Shown: positions 9,681 to 19,233 of the stretch, in pieces
How the letters are laid out: the number at the start of each line of letters is the position of its first letter
How positions within the stretch are numbered: the stretch's first letter is position 1
Origin: Terriglobales bacterium
GTDB taxonomy: Bacteria; Acidobacteriota; Terriglobia; Terriglobales; Acidobacteriaceae
Length of the DNA stretch: 37,811 nucleotides
Assembly (NCBI GenBank): GCA_025927855.1
Contig: JAICKN010000006.1
Coordinates: 1 to 37,811, forward strand
Reading direction: 5' to 3'
Made by a program: the position numbers and the translations under genes
Notes under the pieces: model-generated
The model's input: the letters and a program-made list of their open reading frames with translations, nothing else
Databases searched by the model: none
Told to the model about the DNA's origin: nothing

Positions 9681-10001
9681 TCATCGGTCCATCTCGTGCG
9701 AGTTCGCTCCCTCCGCCCCAAACGTTCCGCTGAGGATAACAGGGGTATCGCCGTTGTGCCCGAAATCTTGCGTGGGAACTACCGTGACAGCGCTTCCGTC
9801 AAAACGCAGCAACAGCTTTGATGAGCACTCCTCACATAGCCAAAAGAAAACCGATATGTGGTTTGGTGAGACATTGTAAACAGCATTGGTGACAGACTTG
9901 GGATTGGCCGATGTTGTTCTGCCGTCAAACCGATATAAGCGCCCGCCGTGCAAATAATGAAAAGATCTATCGCATGCAGGATTTGCACATTTTGAAATCA
10001 T
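9681..10001 (-). CDS. Small putative zinc-ribbon hypothetical protein
   Basis: MISKCANPACDRSFHYLHGGRLYRFD...FFWLCEECSSKLLLRFDG; two Cys pairs. Confidence 0.6.
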   Translation of the reverse strand: MISKCANPACDRSFHYLHGGRLYRFDGRTTSANPKSVTNAVYNVSPNHISVFFWLCEECSSKLLLRFDGSAVTVVPTQDFGHNGDTPVILSGTFGAEGANSHEMDR

Positions 10002-10093
10002 GTGATCTCCCTCATCTCTTATATCGCAGACATACGGTAGAAGATCAATGAAACATCCATACCGTTCAGGTACACAGTCATAACAAACGCGCG

Positions 10094-10753
10094 TTAGATC
10101 AATTTTCGTTGGATAGCGTTCATTACTGCCTCCAGCCGATTGTGGGTACGAAGTTTCTGATTAATATGATGCAGATGATTACGAAGGGTCTGCAAGCTAA
10201 TCCCGAGCGTTTCCACAATGTCTGGTGAATCCTTCCCTTCGGCAAACAAGCGCAGGATGTGCTTCTCTTGATCGGAAAGCGGCGATATTGGCGTGGGCCG
10301 CCCTACGGTGGCGCCAATGTTATTGAGTTGTTGCGACAGATCAACCACCTTGCGCACGAGTTGCTCAGATGTCTTCTGCTCGGTGATGTCGTGTGCCAGA
10401 TGAACAAGCGAACGCTGGCCGGTCCGCTGGTTGTTAAACACCAAAGTTGACATGTTGATCCATATCCTCTGACCGGACCCGGTCCTCACGTTCATGTCAA
10501 AATTTGGTATTTCGTTCTGTTTGCCGGCACAATCCATGACCGTACAGCCTTCGTGGCAAACCTGCGTTCCGAGCGGACCAGTACCTTCGAGAACTTCATA
10601 GCACGTTTTATGCAGGACTTCTTTGCTGGAGTACCCAAGAAGCCGTTCTGCCGCTTTGTTCCAATATTGGATCGTCCCTTCGCTCGACAGCACAAAAGCG
10701 GCGTCAGAAGTGTGCTCCAGTAGTGAAAACAGTTCGCTTTCTAGCATCTGCAA
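10094..10753 (-). CDS. PAS domain-containing LuxR-family transcriptional regulator
   Basis: N-terminal PAS (DAAFVLSSEGTIQYWNKAAERLLGYSSKEVLHKTCYEVL), C-terminal HTH (LSDQEKHILRLFAEGKDSPDIVETLGISLQTLRNHLHHINQKLRTHNRLEAV); no receiver domain. Confidence 0.88.
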   Translation of the reverse strand: MQMLESELFSLLEHTSDAAFVLSSEGTIQYWNKAAERLLGYSSKEVLHKTCYEVLEGTGPLGTQVCHEGCTVMDCAGKQNEIPNFDMNVRTGSGQRIWINMSTLVFNNQRTGQRSLVHLAHDITEQKTSEQLVRKVVDLSQQLNNIGATVGRPTPISPLSDQEKHILRLFAEGKDSPDIVETLGISLQTLRNHLHHINQKLRTHNRLEAVMNAIQRKLI

Positions 10754-10853
10754 GACTCTCGATGGAACGTACTACAATTTAGTATAGAACTCGATGGCGG
10801 CTCGGGCCACTCTTGCTGGGGACAGAATCGCACATTGATAAATTGAGTAGAAG

Positions 10854-11795
10854 ATGGGATCGTTCAACATTGTTTTGAAGCCGAAGCCGCCGTTTCGCCT
10901 GGACTTAACGGCCTGGGCTCTGCGCAGAAGAGCACGTAACGCCGTCGATCAGTGGGATGGAACAACGTACCGGCGAGTACTGATGATCAATGGCGATCCC
11001 TTTCCGGTCACTGTCAAACAAACCGGAACGATGAGCAAGCCGAAGTTAGTTGCCACGGTGATTGGGGATTCCAGTGCCACTACTCGCATCAAAATCTCTC
11101 GCCTGCTAACGCAGATGCTGGGTCTGCAAATCGATCTCGTCCCTTTTTATGCGCTGGCAAAGCACGACCGGCTCCTGGCGCCCCTGGCTGAAGAGTTTCG
11201 CGGGCTCAAACCACCACGCTTCCCGAGCGTTTTTGAAGGATTGGTCAACGCCGTAGCGTGCCAACAGTTATCGTTGACGGTTGGCATTGAACTGTTGAAC
11301 CGCTTGGCCCTTGAATCTAGCTTCAAAGATACCGGCCAACCAGCTTTCCCTGGCCCTGAAGATCTGGTGCGTTTGCGCGCGCACAGGTTGCGCCATCTGG
11401 GATTCAGTTACAGCAAGGCGCGATCGCTATTACAGCTTTCACGTGGAATTCTGGCGGAAGCGATCGACTTGAAACACCTGGAGCCTCTCGACAACCAAAG
11501 TGCTGTTACGCAACTGATGGAACTCCGCGGCGTGGGCCGATGGACAGCTGAATATGTGTTGCTGCGCGGCCTTGGCCGCATTGATGTTTTTCCCGGTGAC
11601 GATGTCGGCGCACAAAATCGGCTTGCGCTCTGGCTTGGGCGAAAGAGTCCATTGGACTATGACGGAGTACGCCGGGCCGTTCGAAAGTGGCATCCATATG
11701 CTGGCCTGGTGTATTTCCATCTTCTGCTGGCGGGGCTCACACAGTCGGGAGAAATGGTTCTTACCGAGTCTACCCCCACGCGTCTGACGGCTTGA
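10854..11795 (+). CDS. DNA-3-methyladenine glycosylase II (AlkA-like, HhH-GPD)
   Basis: FEGLVNAVACQQLSLTVG, LMELRGVGRWTAEYVLLRGLGRIDVFPGDDVG (HhH-GPD with catalytic Asp). Confidence 0.88.
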   Translation: MGSFNIVLKPKPPFRLDLTAWALRRRARNAVDQWDGTTYRRVLMINGDPFPVTVKQTGTMSKPKLVATVIGDSSATTRIKISRLLTQMLGLQIDLVPFYALAKHDRLLAPLAEEFRGLKPPRFPSVFEGLVNAVACQQLSLTVGIELLNRLALESSFKDTGQPAFPGPEDLVRLRAHRLRHLGFSYSKARSLLQLSRGILAEAIDLKHLEPLDNQSAVTQLMELRGVGRWTAEYVLLRGLGRIDVFPGDDVGAQNRLALWLGRKSPLDYDGVRRAVRKWHPYAGLVYFHLLLAGLTQSGEMVLTESTPTRLTA

Positions 11796-12081
11796 AATGG
11801 CCGTCTGCATTGTTCTTCTAGGCGAATTCAACTGCGTCAGTCTTCGATGTCACTTTGGATCCCGTAGGGAAAACAAACCGCCTAGGGCCATAGCCCAGAA
11901 AACCGATCGCCGTCTCCCTCCCATTTCGCCTGGACAACCATGCCGATTGACGAATCTGCTGAAGTACCGTCCGCTCTCGATACCTATGTGATTTTTGTCC
12001 CGTTGTCGAGGATTCTTGTTCCATTGGCAGGTAACGATCGCGGTTGTACGCTGAAATTGCTACACAGAGAGGAAGTGCAGA

Positions 12082-12489
12082 ATGCAACCAGAGAACATCG
12101 CTCCGCAGGCGCCACTCTCAACAAACATATCAATTCCGATGCCACCAGTTTCCATCGCGCTCGATCTGGAGTGGGAGATCACACAGCTACACCACAGCCA
12201 AGAGTGGGCGGCAGGAATCGCCCGCAAAGTGCTGGTCCGGTATCCCGACTTGCAGATTACATTGAGGGTAATGAAAGCAAATACCCGAATTCCCGAACAC
12301 CACAATCCGGGGCGAATCTGCGTACAGACGATCCAGGGACTCATTCGCATGCACGCGGATGGTAAGGTGTTCGATTTACCCAAAGGCAAGATGCTGGTGC
12401 TTGACCGCGCCATTACTCATGATGTCGAAGCGTTGCAGGAGAGTGCGTTCCTGCTCACTGTGGCTTACCCCCAGGGTATTTCGCACTAG
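12082..12489 (+). CDS. Cupin domain protein
   Basis: Cupin-like LRVMKANTRIPEHHNPGRICVQTIQGLIRMHADGKVFDLPKGKMLVLDRAITHDVEALQESAFLLTVA; paralogous to 33585..33983; AGAGAGGAAG upstream. Confidence 0.75.
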   Translation: MQPENIAPQAPLSTNISIPMPPVSIALDLEWEITQLHHSQEWAAGIARKVLVRYPDLQITLRVMKANTRIPEHHNPGRICVQTIQGLIRMHADGKVFDLPKGKMLVLDRAITHDVEALQESAFLLTVAYPQGISH

Positions 12490-12548
12490 GAAATGGCGAT
12501 GCGGCGTTGGGAAATTGTTTTCCGCGCAGACGAGTTCAAAAGAGGGGC

Positions 12549-12683
12549 ATGATGAGCGCTATCACAGCTGCAACGAGCTTGGGTGAAATAGCAACGCTTG
12601 TGCCTGAAGCTACACGTATATTCGAAGATTTCGGGAGAGGGACCGGACAGCAGAGCACTCTGAACGTACGAAAATGTCTTTGA
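12549..12683 (+). pseudogene. Degenerate ScdA_N/DUF542 (RIC/YtfE N-terminal domain) remnant
   Basis: MMSAITAATSLGEIATLVPEATRIFEDFGRGTGQQSTLNVRKCL*. Matches the N-terminal part of the DUF542 pattern but lacks the expected DYCCGG segment and stops early. Confidence 0.6.
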
Positions 12684-12751
12684 AAGTATTTCTTCTTCAT
12701 TGCATCAATACCCCATTCGGGTGGATATAAAGGTAGCGAGGAGGAGCAGAT

Positions 12752-13324
12752 ATGAAAGCCACAGAGCACTTAGAAATGGAGCACCACAAGATCGCCAGAG
12801 TAGCCGAAGGATGTGTGGTCTTCGCGGATGAATTACAGCAGGGTGTCAAAATCCCTTCCAACATCCTAAAGAGTCTAGCCAGCTTTCTCCATTTGTACGC
12901 CGAACAGTACCACCACGAGGAAGAAAAGTGGCTGTTCAGCATGCTCAGGCAACGCGGAGTGCCAGCAGGAGCTTGCCCCATTGCGGCGATCTCCCATGAA
13001 GATGACAAGCTGCGAATGCTGGTGGATCAACTCTCAACTGCTGTGGATGTTTATGCTAAAACGGACGGAGCCGTAGACAGCACGCTGGTAGATACTTTGC
13101 GCTCCCTTGCACACATGTATCGTGACCACATCTGGAAAGAGGACTACTTGCTGCTGCCCATGGCGAACAAAATTTTGTCGGACGGCGATCAGCAGATTCT
13201 CGCTGAAGCTTTTGCCAGCCTGGATGATCGCGTCAGCGAAGAGGCCTATCAGTCGCTGGCACAGCTCAGCAAGGCGATTAAATCTTGTCCGCTTTGCTCG
13301 ACGCCTCAAGAGCACGCTGCCTAA
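12752..13324 (+). CDS. Hemerythrin domain-containing protein
   Basis: MKATEHLEMEHHKIARV..., YAEQYHHEEEKWLFSML, ISHEDDKLRML, YRDHIWKEDYLLLPMANK; hemerythrin-like His/Glu pattern. Confidence 0.85.
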   Translation: MKATEHLEMEHHKIARVAEGCVVFADELQQGVKIPSNILKSLASFLHLYAEQYHHEEEKWLFSMLRQRGVPAGACPIAAISHEDDKLRMLVDQLSTAVDVYAKTDGAVDSTLVDTLRSLAHMYRDHIWKEDYLLLPMANKILSDGDQQILAEAFASLDDRVSEEAYQSLAQLSKAIKSCPLCSTPQEHAA

Positions 13325-13341
13325 AGGAGGAGGAAAAACTT

Positions 13342-13665
13342 ATGAGAAGCCAGTTCTTGCTGCCGGAGCATGCAACCGCCGCGAACGTTCCGGAAACAAC
13401 CAGCAGCCGGCTACGCTTTCCGGCCGCTGCCGGTGGATCCATATTGCAGCTTGATCTTTTGAACAAGTCCAGCTGTGGATCAGCCCCGGATCGCTGCCTC
13501 AAAACTCGCGATTCGGCGGAGGTCGAGCCTACTCTGCGAAACATAGCGATCGCAAAACGTCATGTTCGAAATGAATTGATGCGGAAACCTCCGCACACCA
13601 GTGCTCCTGCGGCAACGCCCGCGGATGTCAGCAACTGGAAATATAGCGCGTGCAACTGCACGTGA
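13342..13665 (+). CDS. Short hypothetical protein (107 aa) downstream of the hemerythrin gene
   Basis: ATG at 13342 preceded by a strong Shine-Dalgarno (AAAGGAGGAGG); MRSQFLLPEHATAANVPETTSSRLRFPAAAGGS...SACNCT. Confidence 0.5.
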   Translation: MRSQFLLPEHATAANVPETTSSRLRFPAAAGGSILQLDLLNKSSCGSAPDRCLKTRDSAEVEPTLRNIAIAKRHVRNELMRKPPHTSAPAATPADVSNWKYSACNCT

Positions 13666-13711
13666 TTGGAGTTCAGCATCTATTCAAAAACGTGTATTTA
13701 GTTTTCCGACC

Positions 13712-14692
13712 ATGCGTATTCTTTCGGGTATTCAGCCGAGCGGTGAGATCCATCTGGGCAACTATATAGGCGCGCTGCGGCACTGGGTTGCGTCCCAGGA
13801 AGAGCTTGAAAGCTTCTATCTTCTGGCGGACCTCCACGCAATTACAGTGACCCAGGACCCGAAGGCGCTCAGGGAGAGAACACTATCAACTGCGGCGGTT
13901 CTCCTTGCGATTGGTGTTGATCCAGCCCGCTCTGCATTGTTTTTGCAATCGCATGTGGGTGAGCACGCTGAACTCGCGTGGATTCTGAACTGCCTCACAA
14001 GCTTTAGCGAGTTGCAACGAATGACCCAATTCAAAGACAAAGCCAATCGAGAAGGAACCACAACCCTCGGCCTGTTTGCATATCCGGTATTGCAAGCGGC
14101 CGATATTTTGCTTTATCAGGCTGACCATGTACCCGTCGGGGAAGACCAGAAGCAGCATCTCGAGCTCACACGCAATCTTGCTTCGCGCTTTAACACTCGT
14201 TTTGGCGCCACGTTCAAAATACCTCAGGCTGCGATTGCTCCGGCCGGAGCTCGGATCATGGACTTGCAGGATCCAAGTAAGAAAATGTCCAAATCTGGAG
14301 CCTCGCCTGATGGGGCGATCTGGCTGACAGACACGCCTGATGCGATCCGGAAGAAGATCCGCGGCGCGGTCACTGATTCCGGGAGCGAAGTCAAGGCGTC
14401 AAGCAGAAAGCCTGCCGTAACCAATTTGCTGACAATCTATTCCATCCTGAGCAATAAGAGTGTCCACGAGTCGGAGCAGGAATTCGCCGGCGCGGGGTAC
14501 GCACGATTCAAGGATGCACTAGCGGAAACGCTGATCGCATACCTTCAACCCATACAAAATCGCTTTCGGGATGTGGCATCTGACCGAGGAGAAATTGTGC
14601 GGGTTCTTCACCGGGGTGCGGAAAAGGCCCGGGCCATTGCAGCCCATACGCTCGATGCTGTTAAGCAGAGCATCGGATTCCTTCCGCGATAG
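13712..14692 (+). CDS. trpS: Tryptophanyl-tRNA synthetase
   Basis: MRILSGIQPSGEIHLGNYIGALRHWV (class I HIGH-like), LADLHAITV, PVGEDQKQHLELTRNLA, KKMSKSGASPDGAIWLTD (KMSKS). Start moved from 13601 to 13712. Confidence 0.95.
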   Translation: MRILSGIQPSGEIHLGNYIGALRHWVASQEELESFYLLADLHAITVTQDPKALRERTLSTAAVLLAIGVDPARSALFLQSHVGEHAELAWILNCLTSFSELQRMTQFKDKANREGTTTLGLFAYPVLQAADILLYQADHVPVGEDQKQHLELTRNLASRFNTRFGATFKIPQAAIAPAGARIMDLQDPSKKMSKSGASPDGAIWLTDTPDAIRKKIRGAVTDSGSEVKASSRKPAVTNLLTIYSILSNKSVHESEQEFAGAGYARFKDALAETLIAYLQPIQNRFRDVASDRGEIVRVLHRGAEKARAIAAHTLDAVKQSIGFLPR

Positions 14693-14739
14693 AAGATGCT
14701 CTCTTGATCTTTATCTTGATCTTGCTGCTTTGGCTCCGG

Positions 14740-15546
14740 TCAGGACCCGTTCTTTACGCCCCGGCGGTGTCCCACTTCGCCCTCGGTTACCGTTTCCGGA
14801 CTCTGCACCAGGTCTTTGAGCACCTTCTTCATCGTCTGCCCGTAGACAATGGAAATTGATGTAGTGAGCGGAATGTTCTTGGGACAAATTTGTACACAAT
14901 TCTGGGCGTAGGCACATTCGTGGATTCCACCATCGCCCATCATGGCGTGCAAGCGTTCGTCTTTCAGTGTTTTTCCCGCGGGATGCTCGTTGAACAGGCG
15001 GACCTGGTTAATGATGGCAGCGCCCACGAAACGAGTGCTTTCGGTGACCTGCGGGCAAACTTCGAGGCAAAGGCAACAAGAAATGCACCGGGAGAGCGGA
15101 TACATTTGCTCCTGCGTGCCTGGATCAATGCGCGGCCCAGCGCCAAGGTCGTACGTTCCGTCGAGCGGTACCCAGGCCTTTATCAACTTTAGATTTTCGA
15201 ACAGGACGCCGCGGTCAACGACCAAATCGCGCACTACGGGAAAGCGGGAGAGCGGTTCCAGCCGAATCGGATGTTCAAGCTTATCAACCAGGGCCGAGCA
15301 GGCCATCGCGGCCCTCCCATTGATTCTTATGGCGCACGAGCCACAGATTTCTTCAAGGCAATTGGAATCGTAAGCAACCGGAGTCGTAACCTTTCCAAAC
15401 CGGTCGACTGGATTTTCGGCGATGTCCCGCAATGCAATGATGACATTCATTCCGTGCCGCCATTGCAGATCGAATTCTTCCCAGTGGGGAGTAGACTGCG
15501 GGGTGGGCTGACGCTTAATGATGAATCTAATATTGTTTCCATCCAT
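14740..15546 (-). CDS. sdhB: Succinate dehydrogenase/fumarate reductase iron-sulfur subunit
   Basis: [2Fe-2S] motif CLEEICGSCAIRINGRAAMAC; CISCCLCLEVCPQ; CAYAQNCVQICPKNIPLTTSI. Confidence 0.92.
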   Translation of the reverse strand: MDGNNIRFIIKRQPTPQSTPHWEEFDLQWRHGMNVIIALRDIAENPVDRFGKVTTPVAYDSNCLEEICGSCAIRINGRAAMACSALVDKLEHPIRLEPLSRFPVVRDLVVDRGVLFENLKLIKAWVPLDGTYDLGAGPRIDPGTQEQMYPLSRCISCCLCLEVCPQVTESTRFVGAAIINQVRLFNEHPAGKTLKDERLHAMMGDGGIHECAYAQNCVQICPKNIPLTTSISIVYGQTMKKVLKDLVQSPETVTEGEVGHRRGVKNGS

Positions 15547-15561
15547 AGGACTTCGCCCGCC

Positions 15562-16080
15562 TCACTGTACAACCCAAATTGCCGTGGCTCTGGTATGCCG
15601 CAGCAGGTGTTCGGCAAGATGACCGCCCGTCATCTCGCGGAACCACGAGTGCGATTCATGACCGATTACAATCGTATGACAGTCTCGTTCCGCGGCGAGG
15701 CGGGGAATGGCATGATCGAGAAAAGCAGCATCATTGGGTTCGCTAAATTCGATTTCTATCGCCTGTCGCGAGACCCCGCCCTTTTGCATGGTATGGACCA
15801 GTTCATTGAGCGTCGGCTGCGCCGCGGCCTTTCGTGAGTTGATCCACTCCTGTTGCTGCCGGTGCAGTTCAGTGTTCACTTTTTCCTCTTGTTCGGGTGT
15901 ATCAGCACCGCCAGTCTCCAGCAATTGCGCGGGCAGGCGCGGCATAAGATACAGCAGATGAAGGTGAAAATTTCGATGCCGCCCGATTATGACGGCCATG
16001 TAATCGGCCATTCGTTTACTGGCAGGAGACTCGTCCGCCAGTAGAAGCAAATGCGCGCTCTTTGCAGCGTCCGTTTTCAT
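15562..16080 (-). CDS. Universal stress protein family protein
   Basis: MKTDAAKSAHLLLLADESPASKRMADYMAVIIG..., AAERDCHTIVIGHESHSWFREMTGGHLAEHLLRHTRATAIWVVQ; start could be 16143 or 16080. Confidence 0.75.
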   Translation of the reverse strand: MKTDAAKSAHLLLLADESPASKRMADYMAVIIGRHRNFHLHLLYLMPRLPAQLLETGGADTPEQEEKVNTELHRQQQEWINSRKAAAQPTLNELVHTMQKGGVSRQAIEIEFSEPNDAAFLDHAIPRLAAERDCHTIVIGHESHSWFREMTGGHLAEHLLRHTRATAIWVVQ

Positions 16081-16398
16081 CAGCGTCCTCGCATGCAGTG
16101 AGCATTGAAGTTGCGTGCGGCCATGTAGGTGCTCGTTTACCACATTGTATCAAGGTCCGATATAACGAGAGCGCCCCGCTACCGCGTCCAATTCTGCCAG
16201 CCTGCGAACGGAGGAAGCGGTATTCCCGTTTCAACGCGCAGGACGAATGAACTATTTCAGTGATGCCTGAGTCGTCTTAATCTTAAGTCGTGATCTAAAT
16301 CGTTGGAGTAAGTTTGCCGCCATGCGGCGAAGAAACAATACAACATCGAGATTTGAAGGGCTTTGATCGTGGTGCCTTCAATATGAGGAGGATGCACA

Positions 16399-16740
16399 AT
16401 GGAGAACTCACTTTTTCCTGCTGCAACACTTGAAATCGGAAAGAAGCGCGAAGAGCTTGCCCCGGAGGCGCTAAATTCATGGCGCGCCTTTAGCCGGCAG
16501 GTGTTTGCCGACGGGGCATTGCCGGCAAAGACAAAGGATCTTATTGCAGTGGCGGTTGCTCATGTGACGCAATGCCCGTATTGCATTCGTGCCCATACCA
16601 AAAGCGCGCGGCAAAAGGGGGCTACCGAAAAGGAGATCATGGAAGCCATCTGGGTAGCTGCGGAGATGAGGGCGGGGGCGGCGATTGCGCACTCGGCGCT
16701 CGCCCTTGACGTCATGAAGGAGCATGGTGCGGGTAGCTGA
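16399..16740 (+). CDS. Carboxymuconolactone decarboxylase / AhpD-like family protein
   Basis: LPAKTKDLIAVAVAHVTQCPYCIRAHTKSARQKGATEKEIMEAIWVAAEMRAGAAIAHS with CxxC; GAGGAGG upstream. Confidence 0.9.
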   Translation: MENSLFPAATLEIGKKREELAPEALNSWRAFSRQVFADGALPAKTKDLIAVAVAHVTQCPYCIRAHTKSARQKGATEKEIMEAIWVAAEMRAGAAIAHSALALDVMKEHGAGS

Positions 16741-16969
16741 CGTGGCGACTGCCTGAATACGACCAGCCCATATCAGCATCATATGTAATGGTCCATGTGA
16801 GCAGAGATGTAGATGTTCGCATTCTTTGTGATCCTGCAAGAAGGCCAATGGGCTGGAAGTTTAGATATATCGAGGTATGATACTGTTAACGCCGGTATTT
16901 ATGTTCGGATGCAAAGAAGCAAGCTGAACATAATTGGCGGCCGCGGCTCGCAGAGAGGAGGACCCCCTC

Positions 16970-18058
16970 ATGAATGCGACGCTCACGACTGGGATACATA
17001 GCGACATCGAACGGCATCTCGGGCCGCAGGCTGAAGTCCTACTCAGTTTCAAAGACCCAAAAATCCCACGTGCGCGACTCCACCTTCCCGGCCCCGATGT
17101 GATTGATCGCATCTACGCTCTTTCCGACCGGAAGCCTCAAGTTCTCGTTAGCCTTCAGCGCATCTTCGGGCATGGCAGGTTGGCCCGTAGCGGCTATCTT
17201 TCGATTCTGCCCGTTGATCAAGGGGTCGAGCATTCTGCCGGTGCGAGTTTCGCGCCCAACCCTGATTACTTCGATCCCGAAGAGATTGTTAAATTGGCAA
17301 TCGAGGGCGGGTGCAATGCGGTTGCTTCGACCTTCGGCGTACTGGGCATTGTGGCCAGGAAGTATGCTCATAAGATTCCCTTTATCGTCAAAATCAATCA
17401 CAACGAATTGCTGAGCTTTCCTAATAAGTTCGATCAAATTCTGTTTGGCACGGTAAAAGAAGTTCAGGAAATGGGCGCCGCCGCTATTGGCGCAACCATC
17501 TATTTTGGATCTGCCGAGAGCTCGCGCCAGATCGTCGAAATCAGCCAAGCGTTCGCTATGGCACACGAATTGGGGATGGCGACTATCTTGTGGTGTTACC
17601 TGCGCAACCAGGCGTTCAAAATGGACAAGGACTACCACCTTTCTGCTGATCTCACTGGCCAGGCAAACCACCTTGGATGCACGCTTGAAGCCGACCTCAT
17701 CAAGCAGAAATTACCGGAACTCAATGGAGGGTACAAAGCTCTGAACAAAGAGCGTCCCGGATATGGAAAGTTTGACGAGCGCATGTATTCAGAACTGAGC
17801 AGCGATCATCCCATTGATTTGTGCCGCTACCAGGTCGCTAACTGTTATATGGGCCGTATCGGGCTCATCAACAGCGGGGGCGGCTCGGGTAAGAATGACT
17901 TCGGGGATGCCATTGCAACGGCGATCATCAACAAGCGGGCTGGCGGCACAGGCCTCATTGCGGGGAGAAAAGTCTTTCAGAGGCCAACACAGGAAGGTGT
18001 TCCTCTGCTGAATCTTATTCAGGATATCTATCTGTCGAACGAAATTGATGTCCCGTAG
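16970..18058 (+). CDS. Class I fructose-bisphosphate aldolase (DhnA/FbaB type)
   Basis: [86 protein letters not shown] upstream of ATG 16970. Confidence 0.9.
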   Translation: MNATLTTGIHSDIERHLGPQAEVLLSFKDPKIPRARLHLPGPDVIDRIYALSDRKPQVLVSLQRIFGHGRLARSGYLSILPVDQGVEHSAGASFAPNPDYFDPEEIVKLAIEGGCNAVASTFGVLGIVARKYAHKIPFIVKINHNELLSFPNKFDQILFGTVKEVQEMGAAAIGATIYFGSAESSRQIVEISQAFAMAHELGMATILWCYLRNQAFKMDKDYHLSADLTGQANHLGCTLEADLIKQKLPELNGGYKALNKERPGYGKFDERMYSELSSDHPIDLCRYQVANCYMGRIGLINSGGGSGKNDFGDAIATAIINKRAGGTGLIAGRKVFQRPTQEGVPLLNLIQDIYLSNEIDVP

Positions 18059-18203
18059 CGGTGCGAATGGATTTGTTTAGAGTTTCCGCAAAGTACCGGC
18101 TGGCCTAAGCAGCTGTTTTTGTGCTGGAGCGCACGCGGCTGAATTTCGTTTGCTGGGAAAGTCATAGCAACAGCTTGCAGGTAGTTGCCGTCTAAGGAGC
18201 ATC

Positions 18204-18575
18204 GTGACACTGTGGGCCTTTGGCGTTTACTTCGCCCTCGTATTTGCGCTTGTAGTTGCCATGCTAGCCGTGTCCTACGTGCTGGGACAGAGGCATCGCG
18301 AAGCCGCCACTGACTCACCTTATGAATCGGGAATTGTTTCGACTGGATCAGCCCACCTCCGATTATCAGCAAAGTTTTATTTAGTCGCGATGTTTTTTGT
18401 GATCTTCGACTTGGAAGCGGTATTCATCTTCGCCTGGGCTGTCGCAGGACGGGAACTGGGGTGGGCTGGATACTGGGAGCTTCTCATCTTCAGCGGCGTT
18501 CTCGTTGCCGCTCTTGTCTACCTGTGGCGCGTGGGTGCATTGGATTGGGGATCGATTCAACGCCACACGCGATGA
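18204..18575 (+). CDS. nuoA: NADH-quinone oxidoreductase subunit A
   Basis: DSPYESGIVSTGSAHLRLSAKFYLVAMFFVIFDLEAVFIFAWAV; GTG start with AAGGAG. Confidence 0.95.
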   Translation: MTLWAFGVYFALVFALVVAMLAVSYVLGQRHREAATDSPYESGIVSTGSAHLRLSAKFYLVAMFFVIFDLEAVFIFAWAVAGRELGWAGYWELLIFSGVLVAALVYLWRVGALDWGSIQRHTR

Positions 18576-18587
18576 AGAGAGCACCGT

Positions 18588-19229
18588 ATGCAATGGTCCA
18601 TTACGAAACCGAGTGAAACTCAACGGCTGCTCGAAGCCGATAACCAGCCTTTCGAATCCGCCGTGCGCCGCAGCCTGGTTCTGGGCCGCCTTCAGGATCT
18701 ACTGGCCTGGGGCCGCAAGAACTCCATCTGGCCGTTTAACTTTGGCCTCTCATGCTGCTACGTGGAACTTGCCACCAGCATCACCAGCAAATATGACGTG
18801 GCGCGGTTCGGCGCCGAGGTGATTCGGGGCACTCCGCGCGAGGCCGACCTGATGGTGATTGCCGGCACGGTCTTCATCAAGATGGCTCCAATCATCCAGC
18901 GGCTCTACGAGCAAATGATGGAGCCGCGCTGGATCATTTCCATGGGCTCGTGTGCGAATTCCGGCGGCATGTACGACATTTACAGCGTTGTCCAGGGAGT
19001 GGACAAATTTCTGCCGGTAGATGTCTATGTGCCCGGCTGCCCACCCCGACCCGATGCATTCATGGAAGGGTTGCTGCTGCTGCAACACGCTGTCGGCAAG
19101 GAGCGCAGGCCCCTGAGTTGGGTTGTGGGCCCGCAAGGAGTAGAGAGGGCGCCGATGCCGTCCTTGCGGGACCTGAAACGTCCGCTGCGGCAGCAGGCAA
19201 CCACATTACGGCCACCGGACGAGGTGTGA
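18588..19229 (+). CDS. nuoB: NADH-quinone oxidoreductase subunit B
   Basis: [79 protein letters not shown]. Confidence 0.96.
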   Translation: MQWSITKPSETQRLLEADNQPFESAVRRSLVLGRLQDLLAWGRKNSIWPFNFGLSCCYVELATSITSKYDVARFGAEVIRGTPREADLMVIAGTVFIKMAPIIQRLYEQMMEPRWIISMGSCANSGGMYDIYSVVQGVDKFLPVDVYVPGCPPRPDAFMEGLLLLQHAVGKERRPLSWVVGPQGVERAPMPSLRDLKRPLRQQATTLRPPDEV

Positions 19230-19233
19230 GCGA

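Noticed and set aside
10034-10070. Short inverted repeat ACGGTA...TACCGT upstream of the small zinc-ribbon/PAS genes
   Set aside because: Only 6-bp arms; expected by chance.
14702-14725. Short direct repeat TCTTGATCTTTATCTTGATCTT between trpS and sdhB
   Set aside because: Too short and low-complexity to support a functional claim.
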